Notes: generated by a model not told the origin, from the letters alone. Shown: positions 37,923-51,623, counted from the stretch's first letter. The stretch: 64,000 nucleotides of DNA from Pampus argenteus (GCA_036937835.1 CM072870.1:15781501-15845500), one strand, 5' to 3'. A program made the numbers and translations.

Positions 37923-39431
37923 AAGAGACAGTAGGAAATGTTGGAGCACACTTTTGTTTATTCTCCTTGGAGCACTCATATACTACACAGGCATATGTTA
38001 AAATCCCACATCTGCTGACGTGTTTATTGTAGGATTTTACTCTGTACATAGTTGCCTAATTATTTTCCTGTTAGAGAAAACAGTAGAGCAATTGTAACCT
38101 GTCAATGTCAATACAATGTGTAGTAGCAAAAGAGGATTATAATGAACATTTGCTTGAACTGTATACCCTATATGTGACTCCTTAGGATGTCTGGGTTATT
38201 TAATTTCCTTTAAAAGACAGTAGTGGCTTATTAGCAGGATGGACCACTAACTACAGTGTTTTCTCTGGAGGTCATACTCCTACTAGTGGGGGTTTTAAGA
38301 GAGAAGATTTCAACCCATAAGATAGATTTAGTGGGGAATGTAAGTCTCCAAATAAACCTGATTGATTCATGAATCTATATGCTAAATGAAAGTTTATATT
38401 TTCAACTAAAAGGTACTTCTTGGTACTGAACCTCAATATTATTGGTCCCAACCACAATAGAAGATAGAGTTGAAAACTGTCAAAGTTGGTCATATTTTTA
38501 ATGGCTTTCACCTTTTCTTTTTAAGAGAATTTTTAGTTAATTTTATTTGGGATAAGTTCTTGTACAGCTGCGTGTGTTGATAAAACGTATAACATTTGTG
38601 TAAGTTTAGTGTTTTATGGAAATAAAAACATGTTTATATTGCTCATAATAAGTTTTCATTCATCAAGACCAAAGTGAAATGTTGGTCCTGAAGGAAACCT
38701 TATCATTTGAAGAATCGCTGCTGCTGTACAGTATCCTTCTCACCATCTCTCATCTTTCTGCCATCCACCAGGTTTTGAAGAGCTTAGATTGTCATATAAA
38801 GGCTTCAGTCTTGTGAGATTAGTTATTAAAACCAACAGGGAGCTTTCACAGGCTCCTCTTTCTCCTTCTGCACTCCCCCCAACCCCCGGCAGCACACACA
38901 CATCCACCATATCCTCAAATCTTTCTCAGCATTACCTTTCCTGTATTCTGTCTAAATGTCAACTCTGCTTCATCTCTACTCTTTTTGAAAAGCAAATACA
39001 CATGTTCACATTTCTTCCTGTGAGAAATGGGACTCTCTTGTGGCTCAGCAGGGCAACATGAACACCATACTTTAAGTGTCATGAATTAGTTCATGTGTAT
39101 GTCTCATCTTATCTTCCATGTCTGACTGCAGATTAAATCACAGCACTGTCTGTGTCAACTGTACTGACTAAGCTCAGACACATACCAGGAAGTGATGTGA
39201 CTATTAGTAATCTTGTTTGTTTTTAATTATATGAAAACAATAACTCACCTCTAATTGATTCATGACTTGTGTAAACACTGAGATTTTCGAGTGCATTCTT
39301 TTTCTGCCGTTGTGTGGTGCGGTATGCACTTCCAAACAAAAAATACCTTCTTGCATTTATGTATAGTGTGGTCATCAGTAAGTCAGTAAAGATTATATAA
39401 CAGAAGACTAACCTTTGTCTTTCAAAATAGA

Positions 39432-39445
39432 AATATATATATATA
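39432..39445. repeat. short (AT)n run
   Basis: About seven AT units in AT-rich intron. Confidence 0.85.
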
Positions 39446-39499
39446 AATATTTATGAGAACATTCTTCTGTCATTCTGTGAAAAATGTACATTTGAAACA

Positions 39500-39760
39500 C
39501 CAAGGCAAAGGCAAGTTTATTTGTATAAGACATTTAAAAAAAAAAAAGGCAATTCGAAGTGCTTTGCTTAAACATAAAAAGCATCAGCGTAAAGGCAACA
39601 CAAGGCAATATAATAAGACATTTGAATATGATTAAAGAGTTAAATGGAAAATAAAAATAAGCTAAAACAGAATAAGATGAGTAACACCATGAGTTACACT
39701 GCACTACAGTGCAGTGTAAGTTGCTGTTTGTTCCAGATACAGTACGTGGTGCAAATATGT
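39500..39760. mobile_element. dispersed teleost repeat fragment (class uncertain)
   Basis: The block begins caaggcaaaggcaagtttat, followed by ggcaattcgaagtgctttgc, then an A-rich body and a cagtgcagtgtaag segment. This order (ggcaagtttattt, then ggcaattc-aagtgctttac, then A-rich) is one I associate from memory with a very common fish interspersed repeat. I cannot name its class with confidence. A perfect hairpin (39694-39719) lies in its 3' part. Confidence 0.5.
39694..39719. repeat. perfect 12-bp palindrome, 2-nt spacer
   Basis: ttacactgcact (39694-39705) and agtgcagtgtaa (39708-39719) are exact reverse complements separated by ac. It lies inside the dispersed-repeat block. Confidence 0.95.
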
Positions 39761-40452
39761 GGTGCATCAAAACATTTTTCCAAGATGAGATAAGATCTTG
39801 ACTCATGAAAATTACCATGCTCTTCATTTGCTCCTTTTAGAGCATGTGACAGTAATGGGATTATATATGATAACTATGGGCCAATACATGACATATTTGG
39901 CAAACTATATGTGCTTTAATCCACAAAGCCTTCATTTGACCCAGTGCTGTTTATTAAAGGCTCAGTGCTTCCAGCGGTGGCAGCCTTTAGTCCGAGATGC
40001 TGGGGCACCTTGATGGATTTGGTATGTTATTGGGGGAGACACGTAGTGTTACACCCCTACCCCTACCGCCACCGCATGTGTGTATGTGTGCGCATTTGTA
40101 TGTGTGCTTATGTGTATTTATATTAAAGGCCAGGAGCCCTCCCTATCATATTTCATGCTCAGTGCTGTGAAATGGAGCCATTGCTTGTTGTCTGTGCAGA
40201 CAGATCCAGCATATTTGAGGGAGTTTGATGCATTTGACGTCATAATGAATTGTTTCCACACTTCTTGTAGCGTATACTTATATTTAAATATTGCCATAAC
40301 ATCCCATTTGCTTTCTCTAATCTTTTGTAACCCATTTCTATGTTTGATGAGTTTGAGCACAGTGTTTTGTGCTGGTGTGGTTGGATAAATCTATCCACAT
40401 TGTGGACTTTAAGGAACAAAAATATCAAAGAAATGTTTTTCTGTAGCACCAA

Positions 40453-40677
40453 ATGACCTTCTCTAAATCTGACTCCACATCTTTTGTTTCATCTGCTGCT
40501 GGACTTATGGCTACTGTAAGGGTCAGTTCAAAGTCTTGTAAACTGACTTCAGTTTTTCTTTGTTTATTAGTTACTAAATTAAACCTTCCCAAGGATTTGC
40601 AATGTGCTCAGACTATTACTAATTTTAAAAGCAGATTCAAAACATTCCTTATTCTGTTGCTATTCTTTAGAAATTGA
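40453..40677 (+). mobile_element. possible LINE reverse-transcriptase C-terminal remnant
   Basis: A 74-codon frame ends NLPKDLQCAQTITNFKSRFK then TFL. The pattern L-P-x-D-(I/L)-(R/Q)-x-A-x-(S/T)-(L/I)-x-x-F-K-(S/T)-x-(L/F)-K-T-x-L is typical of the extreme C-terminus of fish non-LTR retrotransposon ORF2 proteins. The usual preceding WNS is lost, and no polymerase domain is found upstream, so only a decayed 3' fragment remains. Confidence 0.4.
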
Positions 40678-41887
40678 ATTGTCCTATGTCTACATTTTCC
40701 TTTTTGTGAGCAAGTAGGCGATTCTGTTAATGCATTTCATTCATTCGGTGTATGAAACATGCTGTGCCTTGTTACCAGCATAGTGGATTATCCTCAAAAA
40801 TACCAACAATGTAGCACGCCTTGAGGTTAAATCCCGTACCCCATTAGCTGCATCATCCATGACTCTGATTAATCACGGTGTAGATATGTGGACAGGCACC
40901 ATGACTGCTGTTTGGTTCTTTAAACAGCTTTTTTCCTGTCAGTGGTGGATTAAAAGAAAAAAAAAAAAACATCAAAGCTAGCCACGGGTGTATTTGGAGG
41001 TTGTGGGTGTGGTTAGGAGTGCTGTATGTTTGCAGATGTTTAGTTTGAGGGTGAACGCCTGTCATGATGTGTGCTGAACCCGAAGGAGAGGTTAAAATCT
41101 TTCCTGTAGTGTATTTACTGTATGTTGTTTTCTAAACCCTAAGGAAGTAATATAATTGAGCCTGGGAGGCACATGCTCATTTTTAAAGATGTCTAAGTAT
41201 TAAAAATGTTTTTAAATGTTTTAAAAGATACATAAACTTCTGGTGACAGCTTGATGCCTGTGATGTCAAGTGAGACAAAATGTTCAGAGAGAAGCTATTA
41301 TTCTAAGAATGAATGAATGAAACACAAAGGACCACCCGTAGTCCTTTAATAAACACACACTGTCTATTTTAGCCTCTCATATGGAACTGTGCAAAGCATT
41401 TTCTCTTTATACACACACACACTTCCACTGCGACATTGATTTAGACAAGCATCTGATAAGAAAAATGATGTCTGGTGTGTACACACAGACACAAGCAGTA
41501 AGTCTGTTCACACATTCACAATAAGTGAAACCTAAATACAATATCATACTCCCAAATATTAAATCTTATATAAACGTTTTTTTTTCCATGTTAGTTATCA
41601 ACTAATTCATATGCTGATTCATAGAGACTGCTTGGCTCACCTAGTGTGAGCAGAGTAAGTGCCAAGTGCACACTGTTGTAGCATGACCCTACACGCACAC
41701 ATTTGACTTGTGGTTTGTGATGCATTTTAGCTTCAAAGCGTTCAGCCATCACTGATTTTTTTTCCTTTAATTTCAGAAAGAACAGGCTGTTTTGTTTCAG
41801 GGTAGGTTGATTGGCCAGCCCTGTCACTGCAAAGCAATGCAGAAAAAAAAAGTGTCTGAGCTTCACAAAGCAATGCTGCGTGCCGTG

Positions 41888-41904
41888 TATGTGTGTGTGT
41901 GTGT
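41888..41904. repeat. (TG)n microsatellite
   Basis: About eight TG units. Confidence 0.9.
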
Positions 41905-44900
41905 TTTTAGACTTGTGGAAATGTGTGGTCTTGAATGTGTTTTAGCAGCAAATGTCGTGTTTTTCCAAACAGGCGTTATTAAAGTTGACGCCCTAATCAA
42001 ATGCAGGCATCTTTTGCTAACTGAAACCACGAAGGAAGGGCGGGAGGGAGAGAAAACGACGGGGCTTGGCTTCGGCATGTGAAGGGTTTAAAAGATTTTG
42101 AACACAAGATGGTCAAGTGTATTACAAATCCATCGCTGTTTTCAGTTGAAGAGGCGTCATCATTGTGTTATAGAAGGAAGTTATTCTCTCCACGCTGAAC
42201 ATTTGTTGGGACCCGCAGGCAGAGAAATGACAGTGGCATTGAGAATGATTTGTAAAATATTTCTTTTCCATAACGAAATCTTTTTGCAGGTGCAAACATG
42301 GCTGTGTTTTAATATTTCCTTTTCTTACATTTTATCAGTCTTTTCTAAATATCTGTATCCTTTTAAGAACTTTGTTCAAAGCACTAAATGCTTTTCCACC
42401 CTCTGAAGTATAGTATAAGAGGCACATTTTTGTTATTTTAATTTCACTGCCTTTTGGGCTTCTGTATAACTGGTGATTTTAGTCTAGTCAGTTACAAAAA
42501 CTTCCAAAAGCATCTTGAGTGAGCTTTCAATTCAGTAGACGAATATTCCATGTGACAGCTATGGCAATATATAATGATCCTGAGTCTTAAAATGAACTTA
42601 GGCTGTAAAAGTGCCAAGTGTCATTCCCTGCCGCTGTTTGGCAGTGAGTGAGCCTAAGGATGGGCAAACATTTACAGTTGTGGCTATCTTATGTTTAATT
42701 GCGACTTCAGTGAAATTGTGAAGGCCTTGTTGCTTCCTGGTTAAGCTGTTGGGTCTCCAGCAGCTTCGGTAAGTCCCATCTGTATCACATATGGTTGATA
42801 TTTGTAAGAAGCCTTGTTGATTAAGTCTCAGCAGGGTCTGTCACTGGTGCTGCACATGCATTATCACTAATTGTGGCAATGTGTTTCTAATTTTTATCTA
42901 CAGCTTTAAAATTAGTTAGTTTTCAACCCAAATTAAAGGATCCAATTAAGTTAAGTTTAATTTCACTCTAGTTTGGCTTTCTCACTGACAAACATTTATT
43001 TTCAACTAATAAGCAAAAGGAGAAATGCTTTATTTATGTATTTGGTGAGATGGAGAAAGACAATAGACGACTGAACCAAATCATACATAAAGCATGTATT
43101 TCATAATCAAACTGCATTTTGTAATGTGGGTCTCCTCTTCCAGTGTGCCTACTGTGCTGGCGTCAAAGTTTAAACGATCTTATATTCCAACATTGCATTA
43201 CATTTAAAAATGTAATAGTCAGCATTTGGCCTGAATCCTTAGACTGTGAAGTAGCCCAGTCCTGAGACATTTCTCTGAGTGTGGTAAACACGCCAAACTG
43301 TAGATTTAATCTAAGCTCTGTCTGTTTGGTTTCACATCGTCTCACAGTTTATTGACATTGCTGTGTATGCCTTTATACAGTGTAGTGTATTGCTGCTTAG
43401 ACACACACAGACACACACTCACTGCTGTTTTCGTTGGACCCTAGAGTCTGAGACCTGCAGTGTGTCACTGCAACCGTGGGGTGAAAGAAAGAGACCAGGT
43501 GCATTGTGTCCTTGTGTGTTTATGTGGGAGAGAGAGAGAGATAGGCCTGACCTTGTGTATGTGTGTGTGATTTTCCCATATTCCTAGTCCTGTCTCGGTC
43601 AGAGAGCATACTGAGGTCTTCCATACAGAACCATTATTCTTTTACTCACTTATTGGCTAGAGCTTGTCCAAAATGAGACCAGTATTAATTTACCATCTCA
43701 CAATTCTGTTTTATTTCACTCTCAGCTTACATTGTCCTACACACAGATGCTTAAACTCTGTGCAAAGCAAAGGGCACTGCAGAACATTAGTCAGTGAAGA
43801 GGAGTGTGTTTTTACTGTGATTCATCAGATCGAATACAATGGAAATTAAAAGATGGGGAAAGAGAAATGTGATATGGGTCATAATTTAGATTTGAAATCC
43901 AGAGCATGAACACATGGGGAGCACCTTAATCTGCTCAATTTAAATGAAGCCCCAACCTTTACAGAGGAAAGCAGCCTCCCTCACATAAACCGCACATGAC
44001 CACATTTACAAGCCACTTCAAAATGGTTCACATTCTCCGTGAATTAGACGTTGTGCTTTTTACTAGTTTTACAAGCAGTTGTTTTTAGACAATCCGTTTT
44101 TTTCCCCTCTCTTTTTTTGGTTAAGAATTGCCCCCCAGCCTTGAGGTTATCACTGCAAGGGTATGTAGTAGAAGTGAAAGCATGTTTTAGAAACCACACA
44201 TACACAAATTCCACATAAGTGCATTCACAAACTGTAATTTTAAAAAAACAAAACAAAAAAAAACACAACTCCCATCCAAAAGTGCACTTTTACTTTCCAA
44301 GTTTTGACAAAGACAGTAATGAGCATGAGTGAGTGTGCTGTAGCTCTGCTGTGAGCTAAACGACAGAGTGGCAGGCAGCACAGGCTGACAGCTGTTTGAT
44401 AGATGGGTTGTTAATGAGAGGAGAGGGAACAAACCTTTAATTCCATGCTTACATGAGACCAGAGCTTCAGGAGGCCACTCCTGCCTATGGGAACTCTAGT
44501 ACAGCATATCAACAGCATATCACAGCATAGCACAATGTAATGTAACAAATCTGGTGTGGTCATACAATACAATAGCCATAGCTTTTTAAAAAAAGATATG
44601 TAAAAATCACAAATAAAGTAAAGGGGTTACATAAATATATATAAGCTGTCATACAGTCCAGATGTGGGTTATGCAAAAGAGCTTACAGGAATATATTAGC
44701 GAAATGTCCCTAATGTGTTACACATTCAACATGTATCCATTGAGCAAAACACTGAATGTACAGTAATGTAACAAGTCTTTGTGCTATTTAGAGAGGCATG
44801 TATGTGGAAATCAGTCAGGGTTAAGAGAGGTTTTTCATTTTATATTCAATAAGTGGACATGTGTCATTACAGAGTGTTGGATAAATTCACACAAAAATAG

Positions 44901-45127
44901 AATTATTGAGCACACCTGCAATTAAGATCTGGATAGTGTGCAGCTACAGAAATATGTCTGTTAGGCAACAATGTCATTAAATTTGGGACAGTCTCCGGAA
45001 GTTGTGTTTAAAGTTTAGCTTTAACGTTGAAAGTGAATAGATAAATACCTACAAAACACAATAATCATTCTGTTATTAGCACCGGTAAGCAGGTTACTGC
45101 ATCCCTACAGAGCCTATGCACATAGCC

Positions 45128-45830
45128 ACAGTAGCCATGCCGTGGCCAATGTTTGCCTCCCATGGATGTATAATAAGACCTAGATTTGGCACAGCCGCTC
45201 AGCCTTGCACCCAGTTTATTTCTCAGTGGTCACTCGTGATATTGCAGCAGAAAAATCCTCCAGCTGCCCAGAAAACATTTTTCCCATAGACCACCATTGT
45301 AAAAGAGATGTCTCTAACTGTTGACAGGACACCTTGAACCACAAACAAGGTCAATTGTGACTCTTTATGTTTTGTGATCCGTGGAGGTTTTTATATTTGT
45401 AAAACTTTCCTTCTAAAAAAATGTGTGACGTCACCACAGTGTAAAGTCAGTGGGCCGAGTGGAAACCTGTGGGCAGGGCCAGTGGGTGAAACACTACTGT
45501 GCATGTTTAGTAGGGCGCATATCCCAGAAGTAAACCTGGAAGCAAAAAAAAAAACTTTTTCAGTGTATGCACCAGAAAAGGAAATTCTTAATAGCCTTTT
45601 TCCATCCGTTATCAAGGTCTTGTAATACATCTGTGACGCCTCCTCAAAAATGTTGCTACACATCTGGACTATGGTTGCTATAGAAAAACCACATGGAGAC
45701 CTCAAGAAGTGTGATTGGCCAGCTTGTGTTTCCTCCAAAAGTTTCTGATGCTGGTAGAGATTGTTAAGAGTGAAGTCAACATGAGCAAGTTCAAACAAGG
45801 CTCAGTGATCTGTTTTCAGTAACACATCTA
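45128..45830. repeat. repeat-like block of uncertain class
   Basis: The phrase catggatgtataataagacc and the run cccatagaccaccattgtaa resemble what I recall from nonautonomous DNA-transposon-like repeats in fish. The block ends somewhere near 45830. No terminal inverted repeats could be defined by eye. It contains a full CRE palindrome at 45426-45433. Confidence 0.3.
45426..45433. promoter_or_regulatory. CRE palindrome TGACGTCA
   Basis: An exact 8-bp CREB/ATF consensus site, within a block that may be a transposable element. An 8-bp match is expected by chance about once per 65 kb, so function is speculative. Confidence 0.25.
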
Positions 45831-48364
45831 GCAAAGCCATTGCTACTGAAAGCCTTCTACTCACAGTGATCACCACGCTCCGTCACAGTTAATTATACAG
45901 TGTAAGTAAAATTCATTTGTGAAATACAATTAAAGCCGATTATGGTCTGATCATCTATAATAAATCTGTCTGATGTTCCAACAAAAAAAATCATAAAGTA
46001 TGAATCCAGCTATACTCATCTACAGAACACATTAGAAATAAACAGAAGGATCTTAGCTGAAACACATGCAGAATCTCCCTTATTTAACTAGTTCATACAC
46101 ATCATAAAGTGAGCCAGTAATAAAGGAATAGTCTGGACAAAAATGGCCACATTGGTCATATTAAACACTAAGTGCCTCAAAGGACTGACAGTCCTCTTTT
46201 TTTCAAGATGGGGGATTGCATTAAATGTTGTTTCTGAAACTATGGGTTCGTGAGCCACACTTGGCCACAGGCCTACCTGTTTTTTGGGTCCATTTTCTCA
46301 CATGACGCGTAGAGAAATATGCTTTCATGGTTCTGGACCAAAGGCAAGAGACTAAGTGTCTCCTCTTGGTCTCAATCTGAAAAGATTTAAGAGCCCTCGT
46401 ATTAAAGAATAAAAACAGTGTTTTAGTGTGGTGAGAACCTGGCTCAGACTCAACATTGCTAACCACGCTTTGATAAAACTGCTTATTCTTTCTCTATCAT
46501 ACACTGCACATGGACTCCTGTCCCAACAATTGTATGAGAATATAGGAAACAGTAAAGACTACCTTTTATTCAAATACAATTCATTTGGAAGATAAAACCT
46601 AATAATATATTAATTTGGTTTGTGTTTTGAGTCTCATTTCATCATAATCAAACAGTTTCTTATGAATTGCAATCTTATGAGTTATAGTGCGCCAGTGATC
46701 TCACCACCACACCACTAAAAATCTTAAACGGTATTTTCTTTAGCCAGCACATTTCTTAATCTCCAGTTTCAGTTCCAGAGAGTTTCTACTCCAGTACAGT
46801 AGACGCATACTATGCATTTCTAATTCTCACCTACCTGTACCATCTATCTTTTTTCCCCAGTCCTTTTATGTAACCACAGAGATCACTTGGTTGCCCTCCC
46901 AGTCCACTAATTCACCCCACAGCTTGCTTTACCCCAATAAATAGCATTAAAAAGGCCTTGGGCAACATTTTCTGTAACCAAGTACCTCTTGTTAGACTGT
47001 ATGAAATCATAAAATGTTGAGCCTTGCTCAGTTTTCTGTTTTCATCTGAGCAGTGGAAATAATAGTCCAAAATACAGTCTCAATGGTTTTAATAGGTTCC
47101 ATATCGCTGTTTTTATTAGGAGTTGCATACTACAGAACAACATGTTCAACAGAGAACAGGAGAAACTCATGGGAGCACAGGATAGTCATCTGTGTGTTTT
47201 CATGGTGATTGTGGCGGCAGCGTTGACAGGATTGTCATCTGTCCTGCTGCCTTTCAGAAGCATCCTGACTGTTGGTCACAAATATGTTCAATGTCCAACC
47301 CCATAAAGAGCACACAACCGCTATCTGTCAGCGGAAATGCCTATTAAAAGCCCATCAAAATTGTTAGTTTGCCGCAGAAATCTCGTGTTGGAAAATACCG
47401 GATTAAACTGCTGAAATGGTCAATAATTTCTTGGAAATGGAAATGGTGTCGTACGAACCTGCTGACACCTCCGTGAGATTGAAGGAACAAGACAAACTTG
47501 CATTGACGGACAGCTAAAGTAGAGGCAAGGCAAACGGAGGATATTTGTCTTCTCATTTTGCGGCATGGACCTTGTATTTACATGTCATTAGTGACCCTAC
47601 GCCCCACAAAGTGTTCATTCATGCCTGCTGTCCCTCTCTGCGCTGCACTGTTTCTTCCCTACACCACTACCTTCCTTTAAGCCCCAACTCTGAAAACCAC
47701 CAGACCCAAAGGCAATTAGTTTTTTAACTTATCCACTTGTTTTCCATGTGAATAGATTATGACAATTTCCTGCCGTAAATCACTGGAGACAAGTTATTAC
47801 ATTGGACTTGTAGAAACTCTAGTAGGCTCTTTTTTAGAATAGGTCAAGGGCAGGAGAAGCAGCTACTGTACTGGGATGATATTCAACACTTGTGCATCAG
47901 TATAATGTTGACAGATGAGAGATTAAGTTGTACATGTCCTGGTTTTCTAGTTAAACTGCTTTGCCAGACCCAGTGACAGAGTCAGTCCTATCAAACCATG
48001 GCCTCCGTCCATCAGCTCTCCTCTTTTTCATCCACTATGTGTGTGTCCTTCTTTGACTCCGGTCTCCCTTTCTCCGTTGATGGTGTATGCAACAGCTGTC
48101 ATCATTGGGTCTAAATCTGGCAATGGGCTGGGCTCGCGTAGCAAGTGGCCATTGGCAGAGGGAACGAGAAGAGTATCTAGTTAGCATGTCAGATTCAAAG
48201 TGCTGAAAACAGGCTGGCATAGAAATAGTGCCATATATGAAATACAAACCCTCACATACAAATACAAATAGGCTGAACACACACTTTCTCACGGTCATAC
48301 ACACATATCAGGTGGTCGAATAGCGCTTGCAGATTGAGTTTGTTTGTGGGTTGGTAAAAAGAAA

Positions 48365-48389
48365 GTGTGTGTGTGTGTGTGTGTGTGTG
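48365..48389. repeat. (GT)12 microsatellite
   Basis: Twelve uninterrupted GT units. Confidence 0.95.
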
Positions 48390-49599
48390 CCTGCTCAAGC
48401 TTGCATCATTGTGTGACCAACATTCCTTAATAGTTGGCTCACACACATGTAATGCCATTTAGCAGAGTTGGAGTTGGCACACGTGCATTCCTTCAGCACT
48501 TTATGAAGCACGAGTCAAACCAGCATCTAAAGAGCTATATGAGCATATAAAGATAGTTGTGGGTTTTGATGTATTTGGCACTGCTTCTGTAATGTGTGTT
48601 GTGTAGCGAGGGCCCACCCATGGGCATGTCAAAAGGACATTATAAAGCCTCACAATATTAGTGGCTGGTAGTTGTGACAAATGCTTTATGCATGTTATAA
48701 ACTATTAGGAGTGTATGCACTTTATTAGTGATAATTAACCAGGTGGATCCTGAGAAGAGAAATATGGGAAGGAAATGCAAGAGAATAATGTGCTCTCAGT
48801 TTTATCATGTAAAATAAGTTGTTTTATATTTTTTTAGAAGTAGAATACTCACAACTATAAATCATAATATGAAAAGGAACAGTTTGCAAGGTGACTGTTA
48901 ATCAGTAATATTGATACAGATGAAAATTTTGAGGTTGTTTTGACATGGGTGAGGTTTGGTGGCATTTTTATTGAACCGAATTTTAACTACCGTACTTTGG
49001 TGACATCCTCAGATGCACTGGGATATATCATCAGTGATGTAACCTGAGGTCACTGGGTGTTTGTGTGACTTTCAACATCAGACACCCAGGTGACCCGACC
49101 TGGGTTGATTCAAGCCCTGACTTGTGTCCCAGTAGTACTTACACGTCACTGCTCGCTCTGTTTCATCCACAGCCATCTAGAGGATCTTTCTGCTGCCTCA
49201 TTTGCACTCCTGATGGCCCAGTTAAATCCCTACATATAGAACCTATCTATGTTTAGCTTTAACAAACATAATAAATAACTTATTTTACTAACTTGGACTC
49301 AAATCCAAAAAGGAATCGGCCATCAAAACTCAACCCTACTGACTACAAAGTTATCACAGTAATCCAGGATAAATATTTTTGATTCTGAATGCTGTTCTTT
49401 TGCCAAAAGCAGTACAAACACAAGGAATTTGATTCTTAGATACTGACTTACACAACATTGCCACACACAGCGATGCTTTTACAAGACCTCACATGAAATT
49501 GTTAGACAGATAGTGTGGTGGAGGAAGGAATATTGTATTTAGTTTGACTGTCTTGGCATTTTCTTTAACTTAGCTTTGTATTTTCATCAATAATTATAA

Positions 49600-49870
49600 A
49601 GTTCAAGCAGGCAGACAGACAATGCTTGGCTCCGCCAGGTCACGGGCCAGTAGTGCTCAGGGACTAATGAGCTTTCAGTCATCCTCCCCAGGGTCACTAC
49701 AGCAATCAATTAGAGTTCTCAACAAGCCAACCTGAGCTGGTGCTGGTCAATTAGAGACCCTCATACATACACAGCTGCACATATGTAACATTCCACAGGC
49801 GGGTGGCAAAAGGGGACTGTGTGCCGAACATGCCGTGTCTCCGTCAAGGCCAGCTGAGCCGAGTGGGAGT
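49600..49870. promoter_or_regulatory. candidate enhancer-like island with paired homeodomain sites
   Basis: Non-repetitive, moderately GC-rich sequence holding two exact copies of tcaattagag (49706-49715 and 49747-49756), spaced 41 bp start to start, about four helical turns. CAATTAG is a homeodomain-type core. Conservation cannot be tested here. Confidence 0.25.
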
Positions 49871-51586
49871 TACTGGGTGGGTGTGTTAGGGCTCAGTGTT
49901 AAGCCAAAAGTATGGGTAAATGGCCACAGTGTCTCACCCTGAACTATATCAGGGTAAAATAAGCAAGCATCACTTGTGTCCCATGTGAGCTCGCTTGGAT
50001 AAAGCGGTAGAGAAAAGTTTTCTTGTTGTCTTAAGGGTTATTTTCATAGTAAGCTTTTATAATCCAAAACTAATATTATGGTTTGTTGGAAAAACTGAGC
50101 TTTTGTGATTCTGTGTCTTGCTCAACATACCTCACACTGAATTGACTTTAAAGTTATAATCCTTAACATTTTCACAAAATCACACCCAATTTTTGATAAT
50201 ATATATGGTCGCCATTGTTTTGCAATAGTTATTCAGTGTACTGACATTTAGCAATGATCTCTCTATATAGTAGTTTAGTGGATTCACATTCCCTACCTAC
50301 GCATGGAGGATTCACAGGAAAATGATACAGGCATGTAATCCAGTGTAGTTCTATCTCTATTTATAACAGTCTCAGTATTTGATTGGTTGTTGACAAGTTG
50401 ATCTTTGGATGTTGTAGCTATTGTCAGTTTATGATTTGGCTGAAAATTGCAATTTTAGTAAAGACAAGTCAGGACTATATGTACACGTTTTCTCTGTCTA
50501 TGTTTGCGGAAAAGTGTCAATATGTGTAGGTCTGTCACGATAACAACAATATGTTGTTGTTCAAATATGTTGCCGTAAACAATATTATTGTCATTTTAAG
50601 ACCATTTTATGCCACTGACATAATTATATTATAGCATAATAATATAAGAACACCTTTTCAAATAGAAATTAACTTTTAATTCTTAAGAATATTCAGACAT
50701 TGGAATGTGAAAAAAGTCTTTCCCCTGAGCCACAAGTGTAGTCTGGACTGTCTGTACGCGGCTCTCACCTCCGATGTCACATGTAAAACATAGAAGCGGC
50801 CAGGCAGTAATGGTGACAGCTTTCAGTGGGTTTCTGGAAGGGTAGTCATATATTCACATATTGTAAGATAAACTGATATATGGACATGAGAATGTGACCT
50901 ACCTTTTTAAATACCAAGCTTTTATTATTTAAAAAAAAAAACACGACTGTACTTGTTTATTGCTGTTCTGGAAAGTCAGTTGTGACTATTAAAATGGAAG
51001 GCGAGGCTCTGCGTTTTTCCAAGTCCCTACCTTTTGAAACACAAGCTCCTATAGGAGGATGTGGTGTATTGTAAATGTTTATTAAAGATGTGGGATCATC
51101 TAATATTGGCAGTGATTAAATGCAATGCAAAACTTAAGACGTCAGTGCCAAGTTGAGCCAAAAGAGAAAATCACGATAGAAAAAAATAGAAAAGCCATAT
51201 TCAGACAAAGATGTCTGGGAAAATAGATGGTAATTGTGGAATGAATAGAATCACAGAGGAGATGTAGTAAATGAAGTGAAACGTATTAAATCCACACACA
51301 CACATACACACATGCACATTACAGTACACCAAAGCCTGCACTGTCATCTAAGAACTATCAATGACAGGCAGGCAGGTTTGAGTCAGGCACGCTACACCTC
51401 CCTTGGCATCTTTTTAACCTGCTTATCTTGATGTGATATCAAATCACCATTCATCAACATGAACTTAAAACATTGCAGGCTGAACACTGCCCACACATCA
51501 TCTGGAGGGTGGAGGGATGGGGTGGATTATGGGTAATCAGAGCAGGCCTCAAGACAGAGACTGAAGATGAGCGGGAAAGGAATGCA

Positions 51587-51623
51587 GGGGGGAGGGATGA
51601 AAGGGGGGAAAAGGGAGAAAGGG
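51587..51623 (+). other. candidate G-quadruplex
   Basis: Five G runs of at least three (51587-51592, 51594-51596, 51603-51608, 51613-51615, 51621-51623) are separated by loops of 1-6 bases, satisfying the standard G3+N1-7 pattern on the + strand. Confidence 0.6.

Larger units (their letters stand above)
28063..40452 (+). other. ror1: ror1 intron 1, second part
   Basis: No exon recognised. It holds a long polypurine tract (29446-29603), AG runs (30455-30470, 36083-36102), a 12-G run followed by a TG repeat (32653-32710), two GT microsatellites (37717-37742, 37902-37922), an AT run (39432-39445), a dispersed-repeat block with an internal perfect hairpin (39500-39760) and a degenerate TG-rich stretch (40075-40125). 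Confidence 0.55.
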
